A stretch of DNA of 64,000 nt, taken from NCBI GenBank assembly GCA_030532825.1, contig JAUNKK010000002.1:1-64000 (forward strand), read 5' to 3'. The position numbers and the translations under genes were made by a program. This document shows positions 10,063 through 18,527 of this stretch, piece by piece. The notes below the pieces were generated by a model. The model was not told the DNA's origin. It ran no database searches and saw only the letters and a program-made list of their open reading frames with translations. The DNA comes from Propionibacteriaceae bacterium (lineage in GTDB: Bacteria > Actinomycetota > Actinomycetes > Propionibacteriales > Propionibacteriaceae). Numbering within the stretch: the stretch's first letter is position 1; each line of letters begins with the position of its first letter.

Positions 10063-11901
10063 ATGGAACCCATGTCTATTGACGCTGCGCTCCTGGGAGG
10101 CGACGCAATCCGGCAGGTCAAAGCCACCGCCGATGGGGTCTTTTGGCTGACCCGTATCACAGCCGAGGATTCCCGCACAACCATCAAACATTGGCGGGCC
10201 GATGGCACCATCACCGAGGTCACCCCGCAAGCCAACGTGCGCTCCCGGGTCATGGAATACGGTGGCGGCGCCTACGCTGTGGCACCTGGCTTGGTCGCGT
10301 GGTGCGACGATGCCACCAACCAGCTCTGGCTTCGCGACGGCAGCAAGACCCGTCCGCTCACGCCAGCCAGTCAGCGCTTCCGATACGGTGGACTGTCCTT
10401 CGCCTCATCCCAACGGCTACTCCTTGCAGTGCGGGAAGACCACGAGGCCCACCCCGAGGAACGCAGCGAAATCGTTGCCCTGGATGTGGACAAAGACAAC
10501 GCGGACGGCGGCCGGGTACTGGTTACGGGGGCGGATTTCTATGCTGGACCAACGGAGTTCGACGGCCGCCTAGCGTGGTCCCAGTGGATGCACCCCAACA
10601 TGAGTTGGGATTCGGCGCAGGTGCTCACGTGCCAACTCAACCACCCCGCGGAGGCCACCGTCATCGCCGGCGGCCCACAAGTCAGCGCACAGCATCCAAT
10701 ATGGCTGCCGCAAGGGGATCTAGCCTACGTATCCGACGCATCGGGCTACTGGAACTGGACGGTTACAGGCAGCCAGGAAGAACGTTGGCACACCCCACGG
10801 GATTGCTCCATCCCCATCTGGGTGCTGGACACTCCCCCAGGCTGCGTCGTTGACAACACAACGCTGGCTAGCGTGGAAATCGTCGATGGCCGCGGTCGTC
10901 TAGCCCTGTGGACTCCCGGACATGAAGCCAGCTACCCGCTACCCGGCACGGCGATGATCGAGTCAATCGCTGCACACGGGGAGGATGTGTTCCTCATCGC
11001 CGAATGGGACGACCGTGCGCCCACGCTCGTCCACCTGATGCCAGACGGCACCCACACCGAGATAGTTGCTTCGCTCCCCGATCCAAGCGCCAGTAAGCCA
11101 AACAGCCGGTGGGCGGCAGGACCCGTCGGACCCATACAGGCCTGGTTCTATCCAATTGCCAACACCGAAGTTCCCCCGCCCCTGCTGGTCTTGACCCATG
11201 GCGGGCCAACCTCGGTTCACTATCCCAGCTTTGACAAGTCGATCCAATTCTGGGTCTCCCGAGGCTTCGCCGTCCTGGACGTTAACTATTCCGGATCCAC
11301 AGGGTTCGGCCGCGCCTACCGCGAACGGCTCAAAGGCGAATGGGGGGTACTTGATGTCGCCGATGTCGTAGCAGCTGCACAGCGGGTATGTGCTGATGGC
11401 CTAGCCGACCCCACGCGCGTCGCTATAGCAGGTGGCAGCGCAGGGGGTTACACCACGTTGCAGGCGCTGACCACCAGTGACTTCTTTAGCGCTGGAATCA
11501 GTTCCTATGGCATTGGCGACTTGCGGACCCTGGTCAACGACACCCACAAAGCCGAGTCTCACTACACCTTTTCACTCGTCGGGCCATGGCCGGAGGCCGA
11601 GCGGCTATACCTGGAGCGCTCCCCCATCACACAACTCGACCAGCTCACCGCCCCTATGCTGATTCTGCAGGGTTTGGCGGACCGGGTGGTTCCGCCAAAC
11701 CAGGCATACGACATGGCCTCTGCGGTCCGGGCCAAAGGCCTGCCGCTAGCCCTAGTCACGTTCACTGACGAAGGGCATGGGTTCCGTTCCTTGAGCGCTA
11801 GACGGCAGGCGCTGGAAAGCCAGGTGTCGTTCCTGGAGCAGGTATTCGAGCTACCGCTCAGTCCGGACATCCCAACCCTGCAACTCGAGAACATGAGTTG
11901 A
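10063..11901 (+). CDS. S9-family serine peptidase (prolyl oligopeptidase / acylaminoacyl type)
   Basis: Cytoplasmic 612-aa peptidase with an N-terminal beta-propeller-like region (about residues 1-370) and a C-terminal alpha/beta-hydrolase domain. The catalytic triad is Ser459 in GGSAGG, Asp540 in LADRVVPP and His572 in DEGHGF. It should cleave short peptides or release N-acyl amino acids. The open frame continues upstream to 9790, but the leaderless -10 at 10051 fixes the start at 10063; a second Met at 10072 is possible. Single gene, divergent from DUF3145. Confidence 0.92.
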   Translation: MEPMSIDAALLGGDAIRQVKATADGVFWLTRITAEDSRTTIKHWRADGTITEVTPQANVRSRVMEYGGGAYAVAPGLVAWCDDATNQLWLRDGSKTRPLTPASQRFRYGGLSFASSQRLLLAVREDHEAHPEERSEIVALDVDKDNADGGRVLVTGADFYAGPTEFDGRLAWSQWMHPNMSWDSAQVLTCQLNHPAEATVIAGGPQVSAQHPIWLPQGDLAYVSDASGYWNWTVTGSQEERWHTPRDCSIPIWVLDTPPGCVVDNTTLASVEIVDGRGRLALWTPGHEASYPLPGTAMIESIAAHGEDVFLIAEWDDRAPTLVHLMPDGTHTEIVASLPDPSASKPNSRWAAGPVGPIQAWFYPIANTEVPPPLLVLTHGGPTSVHYPSFDKSIQFWVSRGFAVLDVNYSGSTGFGRAYRERLKGEWGVLDVADVVAAAQRVCADGLADPTRVAIAGGSAGGYTTLQALTTSDFFSAGISSYGIGDLRTLVNDTHKAESHYTFSLVGPWPEAERLYLERSPITQLDQLTAPMLILQGLADRVVPPNQAYDMASAVRAKGLPLALVTFTDEGHGFRSLSARRQALESQVSFLEQVFELPLSPDIPTLQLENMS

Positions 11902-11917
11902 GAGGAGATCTAAGTCC

Positions 11918-12883
11918 CTATGGCCACCGAGCACCGAGCGAGATCACCCCAACAGCAGCGAGAATCGCGAAGATCATGGCCAAGCCCGCGTACTGGTCCG
12001 TGACTTCCATCGGCACCTTCTCGTAGCCAAGGTCGCTGGCGATGGCCTCGTAAATCTCCCGGAGTTCACTGGCTGACTCAGCAGCGAACTTCTTGCCGCC
12101 CGATTTCTCAGCAATCAGATACAGCTCGTGATGGTCGACGGCCACCCGCTGAGACTGGCCGTTCGTCTCCACCCGTCCGTTTTGTGTACCGTAGGCGATG
12201 GTGTAAATGGGCACACCCATCTCGCCGGAGACCTCCGCGGCATCCGCTGAACTGCGTCCGATATTGGTGGCGCCGTCGGACAGCAGCACAATGGCTGCCG
12301 GGGCCGTCGATTCGGGGTTGTCAGGGTTGGGCGGTACGAGTTGTATCGCATCAAGACTGGTATAAATTGCCTCCCCCGAAGCCGTGGAAGGGGCCATCTT
12401 CAGATTGTCGATGGCACGCACGAGCACCCCGCGATCCACGGTGGGTGGGACCGCGATGGCGGCGGTACCAGCGAACGTCACGAGCGCCACGTTGAACCGC
12501 TCAGGAAGGCTCTGCACGAACTCCTTCGCGGAAGTCTTGGCCGCCTCAAGACGGTTTGGTTCCACGTCTTGCGCTTCCATCGACCACGATACGTCGATAG
12601 TCACGACGATCGTGGCCCGATCGCGCGGCTTTTCTCCGTAATCCTTGGGCATGGCCCAGGCCACCACTAGCGACGCCAAGCTGAGCAGTGCGAGGAGCAC
12701 TGCCCCGTGCCGCTTCCACGCCGCATCCTTTGGAATGACAAACCGCAGCCGTGAGGCAGGCGTAGTCGATTGAGGTACCCGCTGAGCCAGGAACCAGTAC
12801 AGAACGGCGATAGCCGGGATCAGCAGGAGGGCCCAGAGCCGGGCAGGTCGCATGAACTCAAGGGCGAGGGGCATGAGGGTCAT
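11918..12883 (-). CDS. VWA-domain membrane protein (BatA-like), second copy
   Basis: About 321 aa. Two hydrophobic segments precede a von Willebrand factor A domain with the MIDAS start DVSWSM, and a third membrane segment lies near the C-terminus, the layout of BatA/BatB proteins. The start at 12883 overlaps the stop of the preceding VWA gene as ATGA; the GTG at 12892 is an alternative. It shares extensive similarity with its upstream neighbour (the YGTQNG region and flanks), so the two arose by tandem duplication. Last gene of the moxR operon. Related operons support stress or aerotolerance functions; the exact role here is unknown. Confidence 0.85.
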   Translation of the reverse strand: MTLMPLALEFMRPARLWALLLIPAIAVLYWFLAQRVPQSTTPASRLRFVIPKDAAWKRHGAVLLALLSLASLVVAWAMPKDYGEKPRDRATIVVTIDVSWSMEAQDVEPNRLEAAKTSAKEFVQSLPERFNVALVTFAGTAAIAVPPTVDRGVLVRAIDNLKMAPSTASGEAIYTSLDAIQLVPPNPDNPESTAPAAIVLLSDGATNIGRSSADAAEVSGEMGVPIYTIAYGTQNGRVETNGQSQRVAVDHHELYLIAEKSGGKKFAAESASELREIYEAIASDLGYEKVPMEVTDQYAGLAMIFAILAAVGVISLGARWP

Positions 12884-13842
12884 CGCGGCCACCTCGCAGC
12901 CATCATCACGGCCCCTAAGGCAGCCACCACCGCGAACCCGAGCGCACCGAGCGCGTACTGGGCAGTGATGGGTTTCTTGACTTCCTCGAACCCGACGGAA
13001 CTTCCGATCTCCTTGTAGGCGTCATTCAACTCGCTGATGTTATCCGCCTCAAAGGCCTTTCCGTTGGTCGCCTCAGCAAGCGCCCGCAGTAGCTCCGGGT
13101 CCGGAGCAACGTTGAAGCGTTCCCCGTCCACATCAACGTAGCCGTTCTGCGTACCGTAGGCGATGGTGTACAGCGGCACCCCTGTCTCCTGGGCTTGCCG
13201 GACACTCACGCTGGGATCGGCGCCCTCAGTGTTCTGGCCATCGCTGAGGAGCACCATCATGGCGGGGGGTGGCTCAACTTCATCCTCAGACAAGGGAGCT
13301 GAGGCGATCGCCTCCAGGGCGACAGTCATGGCGTCCCCAATGGCCGTGCCCTCCCCCAGGGTCAGCCCGCCGATGGCCCGCTCCACGGCGCCGCGATCGG
13401 TTGAGGGCGGCATGACCACCGCCGGCTTGCCGTCGAGCTTCACGAGGGCGACGTTAAAGGTGTCAGGAAGAGCCTGGATAAAATCGTGCGCAGCCGACTT
13501 TGCGGCCTCCAACCGGTTGGGCTGGACATCTGTCGCCTCCATCGATAACGAAATGTCGATCATCAGCACGATGGTCGCTCGTTCACGCGGTACCTTCTCG
13601 GTCCCTAGGGGCTGCGCCCAAGCTAGGGCCAAAGCCACCAGAGAGCACAGGGACATCGCGACTGCCAGGTGGCGTGTCCAGCGTCGCTGGGAACCGATGA
13701 CTCGTCCCAGGACTGCTGTGTTAGTGAACCGCAAAGAGACGCGGCCCTTGAAGCGCAGCAACACGAGATAAGCGATGATCAGAGCTGGTAATACCAACAA
13801 CACCCAGAGGCGCTGGGGGCTTTCAAAGTCCGGCAGCCCCAT
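12880..13842 (-). CDS. VWA-domain membrane protein (BatA-like), first copy
   Basis: 320 aa with an N-terminal membrane segment, a second near residue 60-80, a VWA domain whose MIDAS motif reads DISLSM, and a C-terminal membrane segment. The start codon overlaps the DUF58 stop (TAATG), so translation is coupled. VWA domains coordinate a metal ion to bind protein partners and are regularly paired with MoxR ATPases, which remodel or load them. Confidence 0.88.
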   Translation of the reverse strand: MGLPDFESPQRLWVLLVLPALIIAYLVLLRFKGRVSLRFTNTAVLGRVIGSQRRWTRHLAVAMSLCSLVALALAWAQPLGTEKVPRERATIVLMIDISLSMEATDVQPNRLEAAKSAAHDFIQALPDTFNVALVKLDGKPAVVMPPSTDRGAVERAIGGLTLGEGTAIGDAMTVALEAIASAPLSEDEVEPPPAMMVLLSDGQNTEGADPSVSVRQAQETGVPLYTIAYGTQNGYVDVDGERFNVAPDPELLRALAEATNGKAFEADNISELNDAYKEIGSSVGFEEVKKPITAQYALGALGFAVVAALGAVMMAARWPR

Positions 13843-14894
13843 TAGCGACTCACCCCCTGCGGCGGGGTATGGAGAACGCTAGCCACACGTCGGTAATTCA
13901 AAACGAACCGCGCGATATCTGCCACCCAATCTCGGTCGGTGCGCAACTGAATGTGTCCGGCACCGGCACGCCGTAACGCCACCTTTACCCGTTCCCGCTG
14001 CGCCCGGGAGGCTTCATCCATACGGCGACGCGCCGCCGGGTCGGCGGTGTTGATATAGCGCAGGAAAGATGTTTCCGGGTCGCGAATCAGCATCTCTCCG
14101 ACATCAGGAAACTCCAGTTCGTGACGATCCACCACCTCGACACACAACACCTGATTCCGCACCGCCAAGCGACGGATTGCCCGCTCCCACGCCGGCGGCT
14201 GATTCGGATCCAACTCAGCCTCCCCGGCGGTCAGGAAGTCAGAGACCACGACGCGCATACCGCGTCGACGCTGGGAGCGGGTGAGTTGTTCGATGCCTTC
14301 GGGTAAGTCGAGGTCGCCCGGGGCGTTGTCGGGCACGATGGGTTCGGTCAGCATCTGCCGGAGCAGGCCGTATAGCGCCGTGCGGCCAGAGCGAGCTGGG
14401 AGCCGTTTCACCCGGTCGGGGCGCATCAGCATGCCACCGAACCGATCCCCCATCCGCTGGCTCAGGAAACCGATGGTGGCGATGGCGGCAATCCCGAGGT
14501 CCCGTTTGGTGATCCCGTCAGTTCCCCAGTTCATGGACGGTGTGACGTCCAAGAGTCCCCAAACCTCGAGTTCGCGATCTGCGATGGTGTCGCGCACGTG
14601 TGGGATGGTGGTGCGGGCCGTCACGGCCCAGTCGATCTTGCGAACGTCGTCCTGCCCCGGCTGATACGGGCGAGCGTCGTTGGTGTCCGAGCCTGGTCCG
14701 GGCAGAAGTCCTAGGTGGTCGCCGTGCAGAAAGCCCTCAAGGCGTCGAACCACCGTCAGTTCGAGGCGTCGGAGCGCCGCCTCAGGGGCGAGCCTCGCCA
14801 GCGGGATGGTAGGCCCGCTAGGGGTTTCCAGGACAGATGTGGCCGCCCCCGCATTGCGGGGAATCACCGGCGGGGCAAACGCTGGGGAACCCAA
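13842..14894 (-). CDS. DUF58 protein
   Basis: About 350 aa. The DUF58 core is visible in the stretch with YQPGQDDVRKIDW (near residue 85), a motif diagnostic of the family. No membrane segment is present at the N-terminus, unlike longer DUF58 members. The most likely start is a TTG at 14894, placed 7 bases after the moxR stop with GAGG just before it; the open frame reaches 15041 but overlaps moxR. Part of the moxR-DUF58-VWA-VWA operon. Confidence 0.85.
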   Translation of the reverse strand: MGSPAFAPPVIPRNAGAATSVLETPSGPTIPLARLAPEAALRRLELTVVRRLEGFLHGDHLGLLPGPGSDTNDARPYQPGQDDVRKIDWAVTARTTIPHVRDTIADRELEVWGLLDVTPSMNWGTDGITKRDLGIAAIATIGFLSQRMGDRFGGMLMRPDRVKRLPARSGRTALYGLLRQMLTEPIVPDNAPGDLDLPEGIEQLTRSQRRRGMRVVVSDFLTAGEAELDPNQPPAWERAIRRLAVRNQVLCVEVVDRHELEFPDVGEMLIRDPETSFLRYINTADPAARRRMDEASRAQRERVKVALRRAGAGHIQLRTDRDWVADIARFVLNYRRVASVLHTPPQGVSR

Positions 14895-14901
14895 GATGCC
14901 C

Positions 14902-15963
14902 TCAGGCCTGGTTGGGCTGATAGCCGTGCTGCTGGTGACGCTGCTGCCGCGATTCCTCGTTCCATACCGGGGTTGGCGCGGGAACCATGGCAAGGATCCG
15001 GTCCACCACATCGGTAGTCGCGATGTTGTCGGCAACGGCATCGAAGCCCAAGACGATTCGGTGAGCCATCACGTCGCGGGCCACCGCCTGCACATCCGTC
15101 GGCAACACGTAGTCGCGCCCGTGAATCAGGGCCAAGGCGCGGGAGGCCGCGACGAGACCGAGAGTCGCGCGGGGCGAACAGCCAATCTGAATCACAGGTT
15201 CCAGGTCGGGCATTCCGAAATCGACGGGGTTTCGCGTGGCCAACACCAGCCGGACTATGTACTCACTGACAAGGTTGTGTACGAACACCTTCGACGCCAT
15301 GTCCTGCAGGTGTCTCACCATGTCGGGGTTCAACACCCGTTCCGCGATGGGCGGCTGCACACTCATCCGGCGAAGGATTTCAAACTCCTCATTGCCCAAC
15401 GGGTAGGGGACATCAACCTTTACCAGGAACCGGTCACGCTGAGCCTCAGGCAGAGGGTACACCCCCTCGGATTCGACCGGGTTTTGGGTGGCGATCACGA
15501 TGAATGGATCAGGTGCGGGATACGTCTTGCCACCGATTGAGACCTGTTTCTCTGCCATCAACTCCAGCATTGCGGACTGCACTTTGGCGGGAGCGCGGTT
15601 GATCTCATCAGCCAACACGAAGTTGACGAAAACAGGACCGAGTTCGATCTCGAAGCCCTCATTCTGCGCAGAATAGATGCGGGTACCGACGATGTCTGAG
15701 GGCACCAGGTCGGGCGTGAATTGCACGCGGGCGAAGTCTCCGCCCACCACGGTGGCGAAGGATCGCACCGCCAGGGTCTTGGCTACTCCAGGCACGCCCT
15801 CCAGCAGGCAGTGCCCCTTGGCCAACAAAGCAACCATGAGCTGCTGGACCATATGTTCCTGGCCGACGATGACCCGCTGAACCTGGCTGATAGCCACGCC
15901 TAAAAGCCTGGCCGCGTCGGCGACGGTGGTTGGCAGAGTGGTCTGCGCGCTGGGGATAGTCAA
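14902..15963 (-). CDS. MoxR-family AAA+ ATPase
   Basis: About 353 aa chaperone-like ATPase. Walker A is the MoxR variant GVPGVAKT, Walker B is VLADEINRAPAK, and the VIATQNP sensor-1 region follows. The TTG at 15963 is preferred because GGAG lies 8 bases upstream; the frame runs open to 16026. It heads the operon with DUF58 and two VWA genes and should act on one or more of those partners. Divergent from the membrane protein gene at 16066. Confidence 0.93.
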   Translation of the reverse strand: MTIPSAQTTLPTTVADAARLLGVAISQVQRVIVGQEHMVQQLMVALLAKGHCLLEGVPGVAKTLAVRSFATVVGGDFARVQFTPDLVPSDIVGTRIYSAQNEGFEIELGPVFVNFVLADEINRAPAKVQSAMLELMAEKQVSIGGKTYPAPDPFIVIATQNPVESEGVYPLPEAQRDRFLVKVDVPYPLGNEEFEILRRMSVQPPIAERVLNPDMVRHLQDMASKVFVHNLVSEYIVRLVLATRNPVDFGMPDLEPVIQIGCSPRATLGLVAASRALALIHGRDYVLPTDVQAVARDVMAHRIVLGFDAVADNIATTDVVDRILAMVPAPTPVWNEESRQQRHQQHGYQPNQA

Positions 15964-16065
15964 CTTGCGGTCTCCTCGAAACGGTCGCCCACCACGATAC
16001 CGCCACTCACGCCCAGTCACCGTCACGCGGCAGGGCGGCCACCAAGTGTGGTGTCATAGTCCTTG

Positions 16066-16935
16066 ATGACTACGCCCCCCAGACCCGGCCACCAACCTGC
16101 GGAGTTCTTCCCGCTCGAAACCACTGACCCCGTGAAGGTTGGCGACTTCTGGTTGGATTCACGGCTGACAGCTAGCCCTGCCGGCGCGGCGTTCTGCGCT
16201 CACGCCGACGAATCGGATCCGGTGATGCTGATCATGCTCAGCGAAGGCGCTGCCTCTGACCCAGCCGCGCGTGCTCGTTTCTCCGGCGAGGTCAATGCCA
16301 TGCACATCGACACCGTCGTGGCGCGCGGGGGGCAAGGCCAGGATAAAGGCCGGATGGCAGTGCGGTTTCAGGACGAGGATGACGACCCGATCGTGGCCTC
16401 GCATCACCCCCTCGCGCCCTGGGTGGCCTTGGCTTTCGACGGCTCCACAATGGGTGTGATGGAAGCCAAGCGGGTGTTGGCCGCCGTCGACTTGGTTCAC
16501 ACCCCGCAGCTCGGCTCTCCCGCAGGCCCCGGGTTTCAGCTTCACTGGTGGCCAAACGCCCGCGGGGGTACCTCACGGTCCTGGCCACTCACCTGGCCGG
16601 GGCGCAAGGACCGCGCCGGCTGGATCAGCCTGCTCACATCGTTCCTGCTGATGCTGATGATTTCGGCCGTTGGCGTACTGCTCGCCATCCTCGTTTTCCA
16701 GAATCAACCCGTGGTCGCCCCGCCACCACCGGTACCCACGGAGAACGGCGACAGCTCAGCCCCCCCGTCAGGCGCCATACCGAGCAGCTCCTCATCGAGT
16801 GGCTCTTCTCCGAGTGATTCCCAGTCCTCCGACTCGAGCGGTGAGGAACCGAGCCGGTCCGACACGCCGTCGATGCAGCAGCCCTCTGGGGCCGAGTCAG
16901 GCCCCAGCAGCCCCAGCCCCGAACGTAAGCTGTAG
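16066..16935 (+). CDS. Single-pass membrane protein of unknown function
   Basis: About 289 aa. Residues 1-190 are cytoplasmic and soluble, one membrane segment covers about residues 193-217, and the outside tail of about 70 residues is almost all Ser, Pro, Gly and Asp, a flexible spacer. The first 80 residues faintly resemble a protein-kinase N-lobe (Gly-rich opening, then RFSGEV like an alpha-C helix) but no catalytic Lys, HRD or DFG motif is seen. It is divergent from the moxR operon with about 100 bases between. ATG 16066 is preferred to the in-frame TTG at 16063. The function is not recognised. Confidence 0.75.
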   Translation: MTTPPRPGHQPAEFFPLETTDPVKVGDFWLDSRLTASPAGAAFCAHADESDPVMLIMLSEGAASDPAARARFSGEVNAMHIDTVVARGGQGQDKGRMAVRFQDEDDDPIVASHHPLAPWVALAFDGSTMGVMEAKRVLAAVDLVHTPQLGSPAGPGFQLHWWPNARGGTSRSWPLTWPGRKDRAGWISLLTSFLLMLMISAVGVLLAILVFQNQPVVAPPPPVPTENGDSSAPPSGAIPSSSSSSGSSPSDSQSSDSSGEEPSRSDTPSMQQPSGAESGPSSPSPERKL

Positions 16936-17193
16936 CGACTCCCGTCTTAAAAGACAGGACCCGGGTGGTAGCGGCCCACGCCGTGAGGACTGGTGGTTGT
17001 CGGGGCATGCTGTCTCGACGCGGCAGTCGCACCTCTGACAAGACTTGCTTCCTCTCTCGCGCTGCACTTGTCGTCGCCCGCGAGAGTTCACAACCAAGAC
17101 CTCTGGATCGTACAGCAAACGCACAACTTCGACCGGCTGAATAGAGACCAGTCCGAGGGACCCACCCTCCACTGATCACCAAGGTCGAAAGAA

Positions 17194-17769
17194 ATGCAAC
17201 TCTTGCCCTACCTCGCCAACATCGTTGCGATTAGCCTCTTGGTCTTCGGGGTCTACTTGCCTCGTCATCACCGGCGCGACTTGGCCGTTGCCTACCTGGG
17301 CGTCAACGTCGGAGTTATGGCCGTCTCGGTTGTGCTACTCAACAGCTCCGTCGCCGCCGGGTTGGGGTTGGGCCTGTTCGGGGTGCTCTCCATCATCCGC
17401 CTCCGTTCAGATGAACTGGCACAGCACGAGGTGGCCTACTACTTCAGCGCCCTTGCGCTTGGACTCCTCGGAGGGCTTGGGGGTTCCGTGCTGACCTATG
17501 TTCTGATGGCGCTCATCGTGTTGGTGTTGGCAGTGGCCGATACCCGGCTCTTCCGGGAGGGGGCGCGCCGCCAAGTCATCAATCTGGACCGAGCGATCAC
17601 TGATTCCGAAGAGTTGCGCTACGAACTGGCTCACCGGTTGGGCGGCCGCATCTTGGACGTCAACGTCCAAAACATTGACTTCGTCGACGACACCACGCTG
17701 GTCGAGGTACGTTTCGCGCCAGCCAACCAGGTTCCCGCTCCGGAGAAAATCACCGAGGCCGCCCGATGA
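17194..17769 (+). CDS. DUF4956 integral membrane protein
   Basis: 191 aa with four hydrophobic segments in the first 115 residues and a cytoplasmic C-terminal domain with IIRLRSDEL between. It matches DUF4956, a family found repeatedly beside VTC-domain polyphosphate polymerases. Its last codons overlap the next gene by 4 bases (ATGA), so the two are translationally coupled. Its biochemical role is unknown; a membrane anchor or channel partner for the polymerase is an inference from linkage. Confidence 0.85.
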   Translation: MQLLPYLANIVAISLLVFGVYLPRHHRRDLAVAYLGVNVGVMAVSVVLLNSSVAAGLGLGLFGVLSIIRLRSDELAQHEVAYYFSALALGLLGGLGGSVLTYVLMALIVLVLAVADTRLFREGARRQVINLDRAITDSEELRYELAHRLGGRILDVNVQNIDFVDDTTLVEVRFAPANQVPAPEKITEAAR

Positions 17770-18503
17770 GTATCAGCGATTTCGCTCCCGTCCAGTTGTC
17801 TGAACTCATCGCCTCCGCCGAGTTCCTGGAACGAGTCGACCGCAAATACCCGCTCCACCGGCACGCTGCAGAAGCGATCCTGGACGAGTTCCCCACCGAC
17901 ACCCGCATCCTCGAGATCAACGGCCGAACCGACTTCGGGTACACCTCGGTGTACTTCGACACCACCGCCCACGATTCCTATCTCATGGCGGCCCGGGGTC
18001 GAGCGCACCGGTTCAAGGTCCGAGTTCGCCAATACCGGGATTCCGGGGACACTTTTCTGGAAGTCAAGACCCGACGTGGTAGCGGAACCGTGAAGCAGCG
18101 TGTCCCGCACGAAGGACCCAGCCTGTTTGAGATTGCACCTAGCCAGTACAACTTCATCAGCGAATGCCTGAGCGCAGGCGGGGTTCACGGCCTACGGGCT
18201 GCGTGGCTGCGCCCGAGCCTGGAGACGAGCTATACCCGGACCACATTGCTGGCCCGCGACGGCCGCGCCCGGTTGACTCTAGATCGGGACATCGTCTGGA
18301 GCAAGAACGGGCGGAGCCTGCATGCCCCTCGGCTGGTGATCGTCGAAACCAAGGCTGGGACCGCCCCGAGCGAAGCCGACAAAACCCTGTGGCACCACGG
18401 CTACCGACCCCAACGCATCTCCAAGTACGCCACTGGCCTGGCCGCCATGCACCCAGGGCTACCGGCAAACCGTTGGCACCGCACCCTGCAACGTTACTTC
18501 TGA
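17766..18503 (+). CDS. VTC-domain polyphosphate polymerase
   Basis: 245 aa, matching the VTC tunnel domain that makes polyphosphate from ATP in yeast vacuoles and occurs in many bacteria. Visible family features are the basic strand ERVDRKYPL, the FDT region, RFKVRVRQYRDSG with FLEVKTRRG, and a late KYATG. Cytoplasmic by itself, with no signal peptide. Overlap with the DUF4956 gene and close spacing (24 bases) to the secreted lipoprotein gene indicate one operon. Confidence 0.88.
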   Translation: MSISDFAPVQLSELIASAEFLERVDRKYPLHRHAAEAILDEFPTDTRILEINGRTDFGYTSVYFDTTAHDSYLMAARGRAHRFKVRVRQYRDSGDTFLEVKTRRGSGTVKQRVPHEGPSLFEIAPSQYNFISECLSAGGVHGLRAAWLRPSLETSYTRTTLLARDGRARLTLDRDIVWSKNGRSLHAPRLVIVETKAGTAPSEADKTLWHHGYRPQRISKYATGLAAMHPGLPANRWHRTLQRYF

Positions 18504-18527
18504 GCACTCCACAAGAAAGAGATCACC

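Noticed and set aside
14680..15540. 286-aa open frame antisense to moxR/DUF58
   Set aside because: Both genes on the minus strand have clear motifs; the antisense frame has none.
16936..17193. Small gene or RNA in the gap before DUF4956
   Set aside because: Only a 60-codon open frame without ribosome-binding site and a 5-bp hairpin; nothing supportable.
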